From assembly GCA_040766665.1 (NCBI GenBank), contig JAXGQD010000004.1, positions 1-64,000 of the forward strand: 64,000 nucleotides of DNA. The letters run 5' to 3'. How positions within the stretch are numbered: position 1 is the stretch's first letter; each line of letters begins with the position of its first letter. A program made the translations under genes and the position numbers. The stretch comes from JAXGQD01 sp040766665. GTDB lineage: Bacteria > Bacillota > Clostridia > Saccharofermentanales > Fastidiosipilaceae. The notes beneath the pieces were generated by a model. The model had not been told where the DNA came from. It saw nothing but the letters and a program-made list of their open reading frames with translations, and did not search any database. Positions 15,644-25,101 of the stretch are shown in pieces.

Positions 15644-17415
15644 TATTTTTTCATAAACTCAAAGAGAATGTCGTAGCTGTCGTACCCATTATCGTTATTG
15701 TGATGATTTTACATTTAACGATAGCTCCGCTCAGCGGCACGATGCTACTCGGTTATTTATTTGGAGCCGTGCTCCTGATTCTCGGTTTAACCATCTTCCT
15801 GATTGGTGCCGATGTCGGTGTCTTACCCATGGGGGAGAGAATCGGGGCGAATCTCAGTACCAAGCAGGGCATGCCTATGCTTTTACTCTATGGTGCTATT
15901 ATTGGATTTTCAATTACCTTGGCCGAACCCGACTTACAGGTGATGGCGAAACAAGCGGCATCCGTCAATCCCCAATTAACCCAACAGGTTCTGGTAACAG
16001 CCGTAGCCATCGGTGCAGGACTTTTTGTCGTCTTTGGCTTGCTGCGCATCGTCTTGGGGTTTTCGCTGAAGGTATTATTGGCCGCCTGCTATATTCTTAT
16101 CTTTATTCTGGCACAGTTTACCTCGCCCTATTTTGTACCAATGGGCTTCGATTCGGGTGGTGTAACCACCGGTCCAATGACCGTTCCGTTTATCATGGCT
16201 CTGGGCATCGGCGTAGCTTCGGTCAGACGTTCGAACGACAAACATGGAGGATCACCGGATAGCTTTGGCTTGGTTTCCTTAATGTCGGTCGGACCAATTG
16301 TGGCGGTGATGCTACTAGGTGTTATTTTCAAAGCAGACTTGTCCAACGTTCGTTTAGAAAGCAGCACCACTCAGCTTCCCGACAGCTTTAGTGACTTACT
16401 AGGCAGTTACGGTGCACAACTGCCTCATACCTTGCAGGAGATTGCCATCGCAATGCTACCGCTGGCGATACTCTTTTTTGTCTTTCAGATTTTCTATATA
16501 AAATTGCCGCCACAAAGGTTTGTACGTATTCTTTTTGGTCTCGTTTACACCTATGTAGGTCTCGTAATCTTTCTCTTGGGTGCGACGATGGGCTTTTCTC
16601 CGGTTGGTTCAGCCATGGGAGCATCACTTGCTGCTTCTGCCTATAAATGGTGGCTTATCCCGATTGGCTTATTACTGGGCTTTAGTATTGTTTTTGCAGA
16701 ACCCGCCGTTTGGGTTTTGACGCAGGAAGTTGAAGAAGTCACAGCCGGACGTATTTCGAAAAGAACTATGATGGTTGCACTCGCGGTGGCCGTTGCCATT
16801 GCGGTCGCCCTTGGCTTCTTACGTACGATGACGGGCTTTAGCATTTGGTATTTTCTTGTGCCCGGTTACGCCTTGGCTTTGCTGATGATGCCGAAAACAC
16901 CCAATCCTTTTACCGGTATCGCATTTGACTCGGGCGGGGTTGCTTCAGGGGTTATGGCTTCGACCTTTATTTTGCCATTCGCTTTAGGAATCTGCAGCAG
17001 CATCGGTGGGAATGTGCTGACTGACGCTTTCGGGACGGTGGCCATGATTGCCTTGGCTCCTTTAATTGCCATTCAGGCAGTCGGCCTAGCATACCAGCGC
17101 AAGGCACGCATCAGTGATCTGGAAGAAGAAGTGATGGCGAGCTTTGAGGACGAGAACCTGGATGAAGAATCGGAGAATGAGACCGTTTTGGAGTCAGCCA
17201 CATCATCAGTAGAGGGTGACGCTGAAGAAGTAAACACGACTGCCCTTGCGGCAGCTGAACATTCAACTCAAACTATGCAGAGTAAATCGGCGACGAAAGA
17301 AGTAGCATCCGATACTGACATAGATGTAGATAAAGAAATAGGTGCAGCAGCGCCGGCAGATGAGTCGACTGGCCCAGCCCCGGATATGCAACAGACGAAG
17401 GAGTCAGAAGAATGA
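15640..17415 (+). CDS. DUF1538 membrane protein (putative transporter)
   Basis: A 591-residue integral membrane protein made of two homologous DUF1538 halves of about six segments each. Each half carries a matching Gly-rich motif: MGFDSGGVTTGPMTVPF near residue 167 and IAFDSGGVASGVMASTF near 427. Residues about 490-591 are a soluble, highly acidic tail. The repeated FDSGGV motif in two inverted or parallel halves suggests a transporter, but no substrate is known. It overlaps by 4 bases PII-like genes on both sides, so the three proteins are almost certainly made together, and GSIII follows. A nitrogen-related substrate is my inference. Confidence 0.82.
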   Translation: MIFFHKLKENVVAVVPIIVIVMILHLTIAPLSGTMLLGYLFGAVLLILGLTIFLIGADVGVLPMGERIGANLSTKQGMPMLLLYGAIIGFSITLAEPDLQVMAKQAASVNPQLTQQVLVTAVAIGAGLFVVFGLLRIVLGFSLKVLLAACYILIFILAQFTSPYFVPMGFDSGGVTTGPMTVPFIMALGIGVASVRRSNDKHGGSPDSFGLVSLMSVGPIVAVMLLGVIFKADLSNVRLESSTTQLPDSFSDLLGSYGAQLPHTLQEIAIAMLPLAILFFVFQIFYIKLPPQRFVRILFGLVYTYVGLVIFLLGATMGFSPVGSAMGASLAASAYKWWLIPIGLLLGFSIVFAEPAVWVLTQEVEEVTAGRISKRTMMVALAVAVAIAVALGFLRTMTGFSIWYFLVPGYALALLMMPKTPNPFTGIAFDSGGVASGVMASTFILPFALGICSSIGGNVLTDAFGTVAMIALAPLIAIQAVGLAYQRKARISDLEEEVMASFEDENLDEESENETVLESATSSVEGDAEEVNTTALAAAEHSTQTMQSKSATKEVASDTDIDVDKEIGAAAPADESTGPAPDMQQTKESEE

Positions 17416-18176
17416 GTAAGCTTGAAGGCCAATGCTTTTTACAATTTGTTGTCGTCAATAAAGGGAAGTCCGCCAAGGTAACAGAAGTTTCCAGACGTAA
17501 TCACAATCCCGGAAATATTACGCTACCTGCCAGAGGAACGGCACATTCCGATATTTTGGATTTGCTGGGTTTAGAAGAACATGAGAAAGAGGTGGTTTTG
17601 ACCTTTGTGCGCGAAGAGGATGCTTATCAGACCTTACAGGCGCTGAGACAAGAACTGGACTTAGACAAACCCGGTTACGGCATCGCTTTTCAATGTCCCA
17701 TGGGCTTAAAACTCGGTCTAAAATCACTTTTCGGTTTTTTTGATACCAAGCGCGCAGAAATGAAAGAAGAACTACAGCTGCCGCAAGCCGACTCATTTCC
17801 TGAAGAAAGGCTGAAAGAGGGCATTGTGGAAGACGGGCATCGTTTGTTGACCGTAGTTGTCCCTCAAGGCCATGCGGATGATTTGGTGGAAAAGGCACGC
17901 GAAGTCGGGGCCGTGGGAGGAACCATTTTGCATGGTAAGGGCTTTGGTGTTTACGACGCCTCTTTGCTCTTTGGCATCCCGATTGATCCAGAGAAAGAAG
18001 TTATCTTATTTCTGGTGAGACAAAGCGTCTGTGAAAAAATTGTACGTACGCTTGTGGATAAAGGCCGCCTGTCCCAACCCGGCCGCGGGATCTGCTTGGT
18101 TATGCCCGTTACCCGTGTCACAGGCCTGTGGCATAAACTACCGCAAGCGGATGAGAGCGGCAGTCTGTTTGAGTAA
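17412..18176 (+). CDS. Tandem PII-like domain protein
   Basis: A 254-residue soluble protein with two PII-like domains. The first spans about residues 5-100 (FLQFVVVNKGKSAKVTEV, VVLTFVREEDAYQTLQAL), the second about 140-245 (HRLLTVVVPQGHADDLVEKA, GAVGGTILHGKGFG, EVILFLVRQS). A charged linker joins them. It overlaps the DUF1538 stop by 4 bases. PII proteins normally work as trimers, so a two-domain chain would make an unusual pseudo-hexamer. It probably senses nucleotide or nitrogen status for the membrane partner. Confidence 0.75.
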   Translation: MSKLEGQCFLQFVVVNKGKSAKVTEVSRRNHNPGNITLPARGTAHSDILDLLGLEEHEKEVVLTFVREEDAYQTLQALRQELDLDKPGYGIAFQCPMGLKLGLKSLFGFFDTKRAEMKEELQLPQADSFPEERLKEGIVEDGHRLLTVVVPQGHADDLVEKAREVGAVGGTILHGKGFGVYDASLLFGIPIDPEKEVILFLVRQSVCEKIVRTLVDKGRLSQPGRGICLVMPVTRVTGLWHKLPQADESGSLFE

Positions 18177-18232
18177 TGCCGCCTGTGCTAAAATACTCTG
18201 CAGTACTTCAGCTGCTTGAGGAGGAATGAAAA

Positions 18233-20347
18233 ATGGAGTCAGCGTTTTCTGTAGAAAATAAAGACAGTGACTTAACGCGTTATTTTGGGGAGGCCGTTTT
18301 TAATGACCGCATGATGCGCACGAGACTCTCCAAGCCGACTTATCGTTCCTTAAAATCAACCATTGAATCCGGTACGCCGCTTAACAACGATATCGCCGCA
18401 GAAGTAGCCGTTGCGATGAAGCAGTGGGCTATAGAAAAAGGTGCAACACACTTTACGCACTGGTTCATGCCGATGACCGGGCAAACCGCCGAAAAACACG
18501 ATGCCTTTATCGACACTTTAAGTGACGGACAAGTAATACTGAATTTTTCCGCTAAAGCCTTAATTAAAGGCGAGCCCGATGCCTCGTCTTTCCCCTCGGG
18601 CGGCTTACGCGAAACTTCTGCTGCCAGAGGTTACACAGCTTGGGATTGTACCTCACCGGCTTTTATTAAAGAAGGCACCTTGTATATTCCGACCGCTTTT
18701 TATTCTTACATGGGTGAAGTGCTGGATAAAAAAGCCCCTTTGTTGCGTTCCAATCAAGCCCTGTCCCGTCAGGGCATGCGACTTTTGCGTGCTTTAGGAA
18801 ATACAAGGTCGCAGATGATTGTCAGCACTATCGGTCCTGAGCAAGAGTATTTTCTAGTTGACAAGGATGTCTACGAAAAACGCCCCGACCTGATGATGTG
18901 CGGTAGGACACTCTTCGGCGCAAGACCACCGCGCGGCGTGGAACTTTCTGACCACTACTATGGGACCATCCACCCTCGGGTTTTGGCTTTTATGCAGGAG
19001 CTGGACGAAACGCTCTGGCATTTGGGCATTACTGCAAAAACGCGCCACAACGAAGTTGCACCGACTCAACATGAGCTGGCCATTATCTTTGATCCTAGTT
19101 CCGTGGCCGTTGACCATAATATGCTGGTCATGGAAATGATGCGTAAGATTGCTGAAAAACACAGCATGGTTTGTTTACTGCACGAGAAACCCTACGCAGG
19201 GATTAACGGTTCAGGTAAACACATCAACTGGTCAATCGCAACCGATGACGGTGAGAACTTGCTGGATCCGGGTAGTGATCCCTGTTCCAATACACAGTTT
19301 TTACTCTTTCTGGCTGCTGTCATTGCGGCGGTTGATCGCTATGGCGATTACTTGACCTTGTCAGTTGCCACAGCTTCCAATGAACATCGTTTGGGCTCAC
19401 ATGAAGCACCCCCGGCTATTTTATCGGTGGCAATAGGGGAAGAATTACAGAATATTCTAGGCAGCATACGAGACGCCCAAGATTACATTCCACCCGGTCC
19501 AACTTGCACCAATCTGGGCTTGGACTCCATGTCGGTTTCGACCGTTGATACGACTGACCGTAATCGGACCTCGCCTTTTGCCTTTACCGGCAACCGCTTT
19601 GAATTTCGTATGTGTGGTTCCTCCCTCAATATTGCCGGTCCCTGTTTTATTCTGAACACCATTGTCGCCAAAACTTTAGGTGAGATGGCAGATGCTCTGG
19701 AACAAAGTAGCAATACGGAGGAGACCGCAAGAGAACTGATTCGTGAGATGATGCTTGAACATGAACGCGTGCTCTATTTAGGCGACAATTATTCTCAGGA
19801 TTGGCCAGAGGAAGCGAGACGCAGGGGCTTATCGGTGGTCGCTGATGCGGTGGAAGCCATTGTGCATATGAAAGATCAGGCATTCATCGATCTTTTTGCC
19901 GAAGAGGCGGTACTCAGTCCCATTGAATCGGTCTCGCGTTGTGATATTCTCCTGGAAAACTATGCAGCTGTCGTTGGTATTGAGTGCCGTACTGCCTTAG
20001 CTATTGTAAGTCGGCAAATCAAACCAGCTATCATAAGTTACATAGGAAAACTGGCGCAGATTATTGAGTCATCCGAGCGCATCGGCATTGAGCAAAAAGT
20101 CGTCAAAGAAATGCTCAGTGAGCTTAGCAGGAAACTGGAATTTGTCGAGCAAAGTTATGCGGATTTGGAAGCGGCATATAACGCGGCTGATGCTGAAACA
20201 GATAACAAAGCGAAAGCACAAGCCTTCCACGATATCGTCTTTAATGAAATGCTGGCACTACGCGAGAAGGTGGACGAATGTGAAACCGTGATTCCGCCGG
20301 AGGACTGGCCATTGCCCAGCTATGCCGAACTACTCAGAAGGAAATAG
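18233..20347 (+). CDS. glnN: Glutamine synthetase type III
   Basis: Makes glutamine from glutamate, ammonia and ATP in the cytoplasm. At 704 residues it matches the large GSIII class rather than the 440-470-residue GSI. Visible signatures are HWFMPMTGQTAEKHDAF, FPSGGLRETSAARGYTAWD, the catalytic region EVAPTQHELAIIF, and HEKPYAGINGSGKHINWS with the ATP and glutamate ligands. An AGGAGG site precedes the ATG at 18233. It lies 57 bases after the tandem PII gene and is probably in the same operon, tying that cluster to nitrogen assimilation. Confidence 0.95.
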   Translation: MESAFSVENKDSDLTRYFGEAVFNDRMMRTRLSKPTYRSLKSTIESGTPLNNDIAAEVAVAMKQWAIEKGATHFTHWFMPMTGQTAEKHDAFIDTLSDGQVILNFSAKALIKGEPDASSFPSGGLRETSAARGYTAWDCTSPAFIKEGTLYIPTAFYSYMGEVLDKKAPLLRSNQALSRQGMRLLRALGNTRSQMIVSTIGPEQEYFLVDKDVYEKRPDLMMCGRTLFGARPPRGVELSDHYYGTIHPRVLAFMQELDETLWHLGITAKTRHNEVAPTQHELAIIFDPSSVAVDHNMLVMEMMRKIAEKHSMVCLLHEKPYAGINGSGKHINWSIATDDGENLLDPGSDPCSNTQFLLFLAAVIAAVDRYGDYLTLSVATASNEHRLGSHEAPPAILSVAIGEELQNILGSIRDAQDYIPPGPTCTNLGLDSMSVSTVDTTDRNRTSPFAFTGNRFEFRMCGSSLNIAGPCFILNTIVAKTLGEMADALEQSSNTEETARELIREMMLEHERVLYLGDNYSQDWPEEARRRGLSVVADAVEAIVHMKDQAFIDLFAEEAVLSPIESVSRCDILLENYAAVVGIECRTALAIVSRQIKPAIISYIGKLAQIIESSERIGIEQKVVKEMLSELSRKLEFVEQSYADLEAAYNAADAETDNKAKAQAFHDIVFNEMLALREKVDECETVIPPEDWPLPSYAELLRRK

Positions 20348-20353
20348 GGAAGC

Positions 20354-20716
20354 ATGAACATCATTTTACAAATCGGTTTTTACTTAGCCCTGACGTATCT
20401 TGGTGAACAGCTTTCATCCCTCATTCCTTTCCCTTTTCCGGGCTCGGTCATCGCCTTGATTCTTCTGTTTATTATTCTAAGCCTAAAATGGCTCAGAACC
20501 GAGCAAATCAAGGATGCCACGCATTTTTTACTCACTTATATGGGTTTGTTCTTTGTGCCACCGACTGTCGGTCTATTAGAAAGCGCTGGCTTAGTCGCTG
20601 CCGAATGGTGGCAGTTCCTATTCGTAACGGTGGCTACGACGCTGATTACCATGGCTGTGACCATCCTGGTGACGAGCTTTTTAATGAAGTTAGTGAAGGG
20701 GAACAAGCAGACATGA
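20354..20716 (+). CDS. lrgA: Holin-like CidA/LrgA family membrane protein
   Basis: A 120-residue protein with four hydrophobic segments and the LrgA-type motif PFPGSVIALILLF followed by FVPPTVGLLES. The family forms holin-like membrane oligomers connected with murein hydrolase control, programmed lysis or small-acid export. It begins 6 bases after glnN and overlaps lrgB. Confidence 0.88.
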   Translation: MNIILQIGFYLALTYLGEQLSSLIPFPFPGSVIALILLFIILSLKWLRTEQIKDATHFLLTYMGLFFVPPTVGLLESAGLVAAEWWQFLFVTVATTLITMAVTILVTSFLMKLVKGNKQT

Positions 20717-21384
20717 ATACAGACACCGCGCTTTTCGGCATCGCTTTGACCGCCTTATGTTATGGCCTGGCTTTCTTTGTTCAGAAACGCTTTAAGACGG
20801 TTTTGGCTAACCCTATCCTCGTGGCTGTAGCCCTCATTATCGTTGTTCTCTTAGCTTTCAATATTCCACTCGAGCACTACCGAAAAGGTGCAAACTTTAT
20901 CGCCCTCTTTGTCGCACCATCGACCGCTGCACTCTCAGTCAATATTTACAATCAACGTAAGTTGCTGCGTCAACATTGGCTGCCTTTACTGGGGGGAACT
21001 GCGGTTGGCTCCTTGACTGCGATTTTGTCGGTGCGTTACCTCAGCCAACTGGTCGGTTTAGATGAAAAACTGATGGTTTCACTTTTGCCCAAATCCACCA
21101 CGACCGCTATCGCTGCCCCCTTGTCGGAAGCCTATGACGGTGTCGTTTCCATCACCATCCTTGCAGTGATGATTGCGGGTATGGTCGGTGCTGTCTTAGG
21201 ACCGAGCGTCAGTAAATGGCTGCGCTCCCCGGCGATAGCCACGGGTTTAGCCATCGGAACTTCATCACATGCTATGGGCACCGTCAAAGCTTTGGAAATA
21301 GGAGAGACCGAAGGCGCGATGAGTGGTTTGGCTATTGGTTTAGCGGGATTATTCACCGTTTTGTGGATGAGCCTGCTATTTTAG
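20713..21384 (+). CDS. lrgB: LrgB/CidB family membrane protein
   Basis: A 223-residue partner of LrgA with about six to seven membrane segments. Key pieces are ALFVAPSTAALSVNIYNQ, SLLPKSTTTAIAAPLSEAYDG and ATGLAIGTSSHAMGTVKA, all typical of LrgB. The ATG at 20713 overlaps the lrgA stop (ATGA). The open frame extends upstream to 20488, but that part is an out-of-frame reading of lrgA. Confidence 0.9.
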   Translation: MNTDTALFGIALTALCYGLAFFVQKRFKTVLANPILVAVALIIVVLLAFNIPLEHYRKGANFIALFVAPSTAALSVNIYNQRKLLRQHWLPLLGGTAVGSLTAILSVRYLSQLVGLDEKLMVSLLPKSTTTAIAAPLSEAYDGVVSITILAVMIAGMVGAVLGPSVSKWLRSPAIATGLAIGTSSHAMGTVKALEIGETEGAMSGLAIGLAGLFTVLWMSLLF

Positions 21385-21437
21385 TTGCCTGATGGCACTC
21401 AAGATAAGGGCAAAACACTCCCTGAAAAAGAGACATC

Positions 21438-22682
21438 ATGAACAAAGAAATACAAAGTAATTTAGCACTACTGGCAGATTATCCCTGGGATCCCAGGGCT
21501 TTAGAATTGCTGAAAAAACTGCACGAGGCTTCGTATGAAGCTTATTTTGTAGGCGGTTGCGTTCGTGATGCTTTGCTGGGCCGCGCTTTCAATGATTACG
21601 ACATTGCCAGTTCTGCCCGACCTCAGGACATGGCGACTGTTTTTCCGGCAGCTCAGTTGGTGGCGAGTGGCCTGAAATTTGGCGGTTCCACGGTGATTCA
21701 TGCGGGTTTATCTGTTGAAGTGACCGCCTTTCGCAGCGACGGCTTCTATTCCGATAGTCGCCGACCTCAAGCCGTGCGCTTTATCTCCAGCATTGAAGAG
21801 GACCTCAGCCGCCGCGACTTTAGCGTGAATGCTATGGCTTATAACCCCTTGAGTAAAGAACCGCAGCTCATCGATTTATATGGCGGGATGTCCGATCTCC
21901 GCTTAAAAATCATCCGTGCAGTCGGCAATCCGCACGAGCGCTTTAACGAAGATGCCTTGCGCATTTTACGCGCCCAGCGTTTGGCTGCCGAACTGGACTT
22001 CAAACCGGAGCCGCGCACAGCAGCAGCTTGTGAGGCCGCTGCACCAAAACTGCAGAGTCTTTCGGCCGAGCGCATCACGCAGGAACTGTGGCGTTTCCTT
22101 GCCGCGCCAAAAGTGCAAGATTTATTGTTAGATAGCCCTGCAGTTTGGCAAAATACTCTGAGTGACTTAAAAGCATTGAGCCCTGCTGCTTACCGGGAAC
22201 AAATTGGCAGTATTGATCTTTTGCCTGCTGCTCCACGGCTTCGCCTCCTTTGGTTACTGCGTAAGACTCCGTGGGACAGCCTCACAAGACTGCGTCTGGG
22301 CCGCAAACAAACGGAAGAGTTTAGACAACTGCGCCTTGAATCAGAACGGGGAATAGCAAGTGAACTACGCGCCAAACAAGCTCTTGGTGCGTTAGGACGA
22401 GTGAAATTTTTTGAACTTCTTGACTACCTCAAACTCGCAGATCCGGAAGAACACGCGTACTACACCGCATTGCGCCAATCCGCTCAAGAGTGGTTGGAGC
22501 AAGGACTCTGCCTTTCCTTGAAGACGCTGGCTATTGACGGACACAATCTTGTGCAGCTGGGTTTCGCACCCGGTCCGCAAATCGGTCAGGTCTTGGAACA
22601 ACTGCTAACAGAAGTCATGCTTGGAAAATTAGAAAATAAAGCCCCAGCTTTACAGGCCAGGGCTCATTCACTTAATGTTTAG
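21438..22682 (+). CDS. cca: CCA-adding tRNA nucleotidyltransferase
   Basis: Adds or repairs the 3' CCA end of tRNAs. The head domain shows YFVGGCVRDALLG, the metal-binding FNDYDIASSA, and SRRDFSVNAMAYN, then RILRAQRLAAELDF. At 414 residues it matches class II enzymes without a C-terminal HD domain. It could also be a poly(A)-polymerase-family variant. The 3' end lies close to the convergent nfnB gene. Confidence 0.9.
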   Translation: MNKEIQSNLALLADYPWDPRALELLKKLHEASYEAYFVGGCVRDALLGRAFNDYDIASSARPQDMATVFPAAQLVASGLKFGGSTVIHAGLSVEVTAFRSDGFYSDSRRPQAVRFISSIEEDLSRRDFSVNAMAYNPLSKEPQLIDLYGGMSDLRLKIIRAVGNPHERFNEDALRILRAQRLAAELDFKPEPRTAAACEAAAPKLQSLSAERITQELWRFLAAPKVQDLLLDSPAVWQNTLSDLKALSPAAYREQIGSIDLLPAAPRLRLLWLLRKTPWDSLTRLRLGRKQTEEFRQLRLESERGIASELRAKQALGALGRVKFFELLDYLKLADPEEHAYYTALRQSAQEWLEQGLCLSLKTLAIDGHNLVQLGFAPGPQIGQVLEQLLTEVMLGKLENKAPALQARAHSLNV

Positions 22683-22711
22683 TTATTTACGCTATTGAAA
22701 GTGGCTTACTT

Positions 22712-24109
22712 TCAGGCATTTTTCTCTTGGATATACTCGTGGATGGCCTCAGCGGCTGTTTTTCCTGCGCCCATAGCCAGGATAACCGTTGCTGCACCGG
22801 TCACCGCGTCACCGCCCGCGTAGATTCCCTCGCGTGAAGTGGCGCCGTTATCTTTGGCTACAATACAACCCCATTTGTTGGTTTCCAGACCTCTGGTCGT
22901 GCTCTTGATCAAGGGGTTAGGGCTGGTGCCGATGGACATGATGACGGTATCGACATCGAGAATGAAATTTGAGCCATCGATGGCCATGGGTCTGCGCCTA
23001 CCGGAGGTATCCGCCTCGCCCAACTCCATTTTCAAACATTCCATACCAACGACCTGGCCATTATCATCACCGATGATACGTACCGGATTGGTTAAATTGT
23101 GGAAGATAATCTCTTCTTCTTGCGCATGATGCACTTCTTCCAAACGTGCCGGCATTTCTTCAAAGCCACGGCGATAGACGATATAGACTTCTTCGGCTCC
23201 CAGACGTTTGGCCGTACGTGCGGCGTCCATTGCGACGTTACCGCCGCCGACAACCGCAACGCGCTGCGATTTGCGGATAGGCGTGTGGTATTGCACATCA
23301 TAGGCTTTCATGAGGTTCGAGCGTGTCAGGTATTCATTAGCAGAGTAGACGCCGATTAATGATTCACCCGGGATACCCATGAAGGAGGGGAGACCGGCAC
23401 CGGAACCGATAAAGACAGCCTCAAAACCTTCGTCGCGCATCAATTCGTCAATGGAGAGTATTCTGCCGATGACCATATCTTTCTTGATGGTGACGCCCAT
23501 GGCGACGAGCTTGTCGATTTCTTTTTGAACTATTGCTTTGGGTAAACGGAATTCGGGAATTCCGTAAACTAAAACGCCACCTGCGATGTGGAAAGCTTCA
23601 AAAATTGTGACCTCATAGCCCAATTTGGCTAAATCGGCTGCACAGGTCAAACCGGCTGGCCCTGAACCAACGACAGCCACTTTGTGCCCGTTCGAAGGAA
23701 CGGCTTCAATCACATCCGTGATGTTTTCACGGTGCCAGTCCGCCACAAAACGCTCGAGTCGGCCTATCCCGACCGGTTCGTTTTTAATACCTCTTACACA
23801 GACTTCTTCACATTGGGTCTCCTGTGGGCAAACACGTCCGCAAACGGCCGGCAGAGCGTTCGTTTCCTGAATTTTTTGGTAAGCCGCCTCAAATTCACCT
23901 TGGGCGACTAACTGAATAAACTCGGGAATCTGAACTCTGACGGGACAGCCTTTGACACAGGGCTGATGTTTACAATCCAAACAACGCTTGGCTTCATTAA
24001 TAGCCATCTCGTCTGTATAACCCGTCGCCACTTCATCAAAATTCTGATTTCGCAGCAAGGGGTCTTGCACAGGCATGGCGGTTTTTTCCACTTGCATATT
24101 TCTCTGCAT
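22712..24109 (-). CDS. nfnB: NADPH-dependent transhydrogenase NfnB (GltA-type flavoprotein)
   Basis: A 465-residue large subunit with the GltD-like plan: N-terminal cysteine clusters for two [4Fe-4S] centres (CLDCKHQPCVKGCP; CGRVCPQETQCEEVC), FAD-binding VAVVGSGPAGLTCAADLAKL, and NADP-binding VAVVGGGNVAMDAARTAKRL. Databases often label it glutamate synthase small chain, but the partner gene directly upstream is NfnA-like and no large GltS gene is near. With NfnA it should bifurcate electrons between NADPH, NAD+ and ferredoxin. The GltA, SudA and Nfn labels overlap for this family. Confidence 0.88.
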   Translation of the reverse strand: MQRNMQVEKTAMPVQDPLLRNQNFDEVATGYTDEMAINEAKRCLDCKHQPCVKGCPVRVQIPEFIQLVAQGEFEAAYQKIQETNALPAVCGRVCPQETQCEEVCVRGIKNEPVGIGRLERFVADWHRENITDVIEAVPSNGHKVAVVGSGPAGLTCAADLAKLGYEVTIFEAFHIAGGVLVYGIPEFRLPKAIVQKEIDKLVAMGVTIKKDMVIGRILSIDELMRDEGFEAVFIGSGAGLPSFMGIPGESLIGVYSANEYLTRSNLMKAYDVQYHTPIRKSQRVAVVGGGNVAMDAARTAKRLGAEEVYIVYRRGFEEMPARLEEVHHAQEEEIIFHNLTNPVRIIGDDNGQVVGMECLKMELGEADTSGRRRPMAIDGSNFILDVDTVIMSIGTSPNPLIKSTTRGLETNKWGCIVAKDNGATSREGIYAGGDAVTGAATVILAMGAGKTAAEAIHEYIQEKNA

Positions 24110-24115
24110 TTTTAC

Positions 24116-24955
24116 TTACTCCTTCGTCAGCCCAATGCGACATGCATGTTGTTCTTCGTCTTTTTCTTCTCTCTTGTAGAAGGCGTTACGTAAGTTTAAT
24201 TCGTCAAAGTCCACTTCGTGGCCATCAAATTCCGGACCGTCTACACAAGCAAACTTAATTTCATCATTAATGCGTACGCGACAACCACCGCACATGCCGG
24301 TCCCGTCAATCATGATCGGATTCAGCGAAACGAGTGTCTTGATACCATATTCTTTGGTCAACTTGGCGACGAACTTCATCATCACGACCGGGCCGATGGC
24401 GATCACCAAATCATAGTTTTTCCCACTCTCGATCAATTCTTTCAATTTGTCAGTCACGAAGCCTTTTTCGCCGTAACTTCCGTCATCCGTGGTCAGGTAG
24501 AGATTGTCACAAACGGCACGCATCTCGTCTTCCAGAATGACGATGTCTTTGCTCCTGAAACCGGCAATAATATCCACGTGAGCACCCAGTTGATGCAGTT
24601 TCTTAGCTGAGGGATAGGCGATGGCGTTACCGACACCTCCACCCACGACACAGGCATTTTTGAAATTCTCCAATTCTGAGGGCTTGCCCAGAGGTCCCAC
24701 GAAGTCAGCGATGCTGTCGCCGGCTTCTTTGGCACCCAGTGCTTTTGTAGCATGCCCGACCGTCTGAAATATAATCGTCACTGTACCAGTTTCGAGATTG
24801 GTGTCAGCCACGGTCAACGGAACCCGCTCACCGAACTCATCTACCCTGAAAATCACGAACTGTCCGGCTTGTGCTTTGCGAGCTATCAGTGGAGCTGCAA
24901 TTTCCATGCGCACGACAGCATCGTTTAGCCGTTCTTTACTAACAATCTTAAACAT
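24116..24955 (-). CDS. nfnA: Transhydrogenase NfnA subunit (FAD/NAD- and [2Fe-2S]-binding)
   Basis: A 279-residue ferredoxin-NADP reductase-like protein. It has the FAD domain (GQFVIFRVDEFGERVPLTVAD), the NAD-binding domain (ACVVGGGVGNAIAYPSAKKL), and a C-terminal [2Fe-2S] site with MCGGCRVRI and CVDGPEFDGHEVDF, which is also found in PyrK and sulfide dehydrogenase SudB. It lies 6 bases before nfnB. The pair links NADH, NADPH and ferredoxin pools in the cytoplasm, fitting the hydrogenase at 31-35 kb. Confidence 0.88.
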   Translation of the reverse strand: MFKIVSKERLNDAVVRMEIAAPLIARKAQAGQFVIFRVDEFGERVPLTVADTNLETGTVTIIFQTVGHATKALGAKEAGDSIADFVGPLGKPSELENFKNACVVGGGVGNAIAYPSAKKLHQLGAHVDIIAGFRSKDIVILEDEMRAVCDNLYLTTDDGSYGEKGFVTDKLKELIESGKNYDLVIAIGPVVMMKFVAKLTKEYGIKTLVSLNPIMIDGTGMCGGCRVRINDEIKFACVDGPEFDGHEVDFDELNLRNAFYKREEKDEEQHACRIGLTKE

Positions 24956-25101
24956 GCCTTTTCTCCTATTAATAAAATCTGTGATAAAATACCAAAAGAA
25001 ATCAACGCAAAACCTAGTTTTATACGTTATGAAATGATCGATTCCCGCGGTTTCAGGTATCTATTATACCACCTATAAAGCAATCAGGGCAGGGAGTAAG
25101 C

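Noticed and set aside
20488..20712. Longer N-terminus for lrgB
   Set aside because: The extension is an out-of-frame reading of lrgA; a good ATG overlaps the lrgA stop at 20713.
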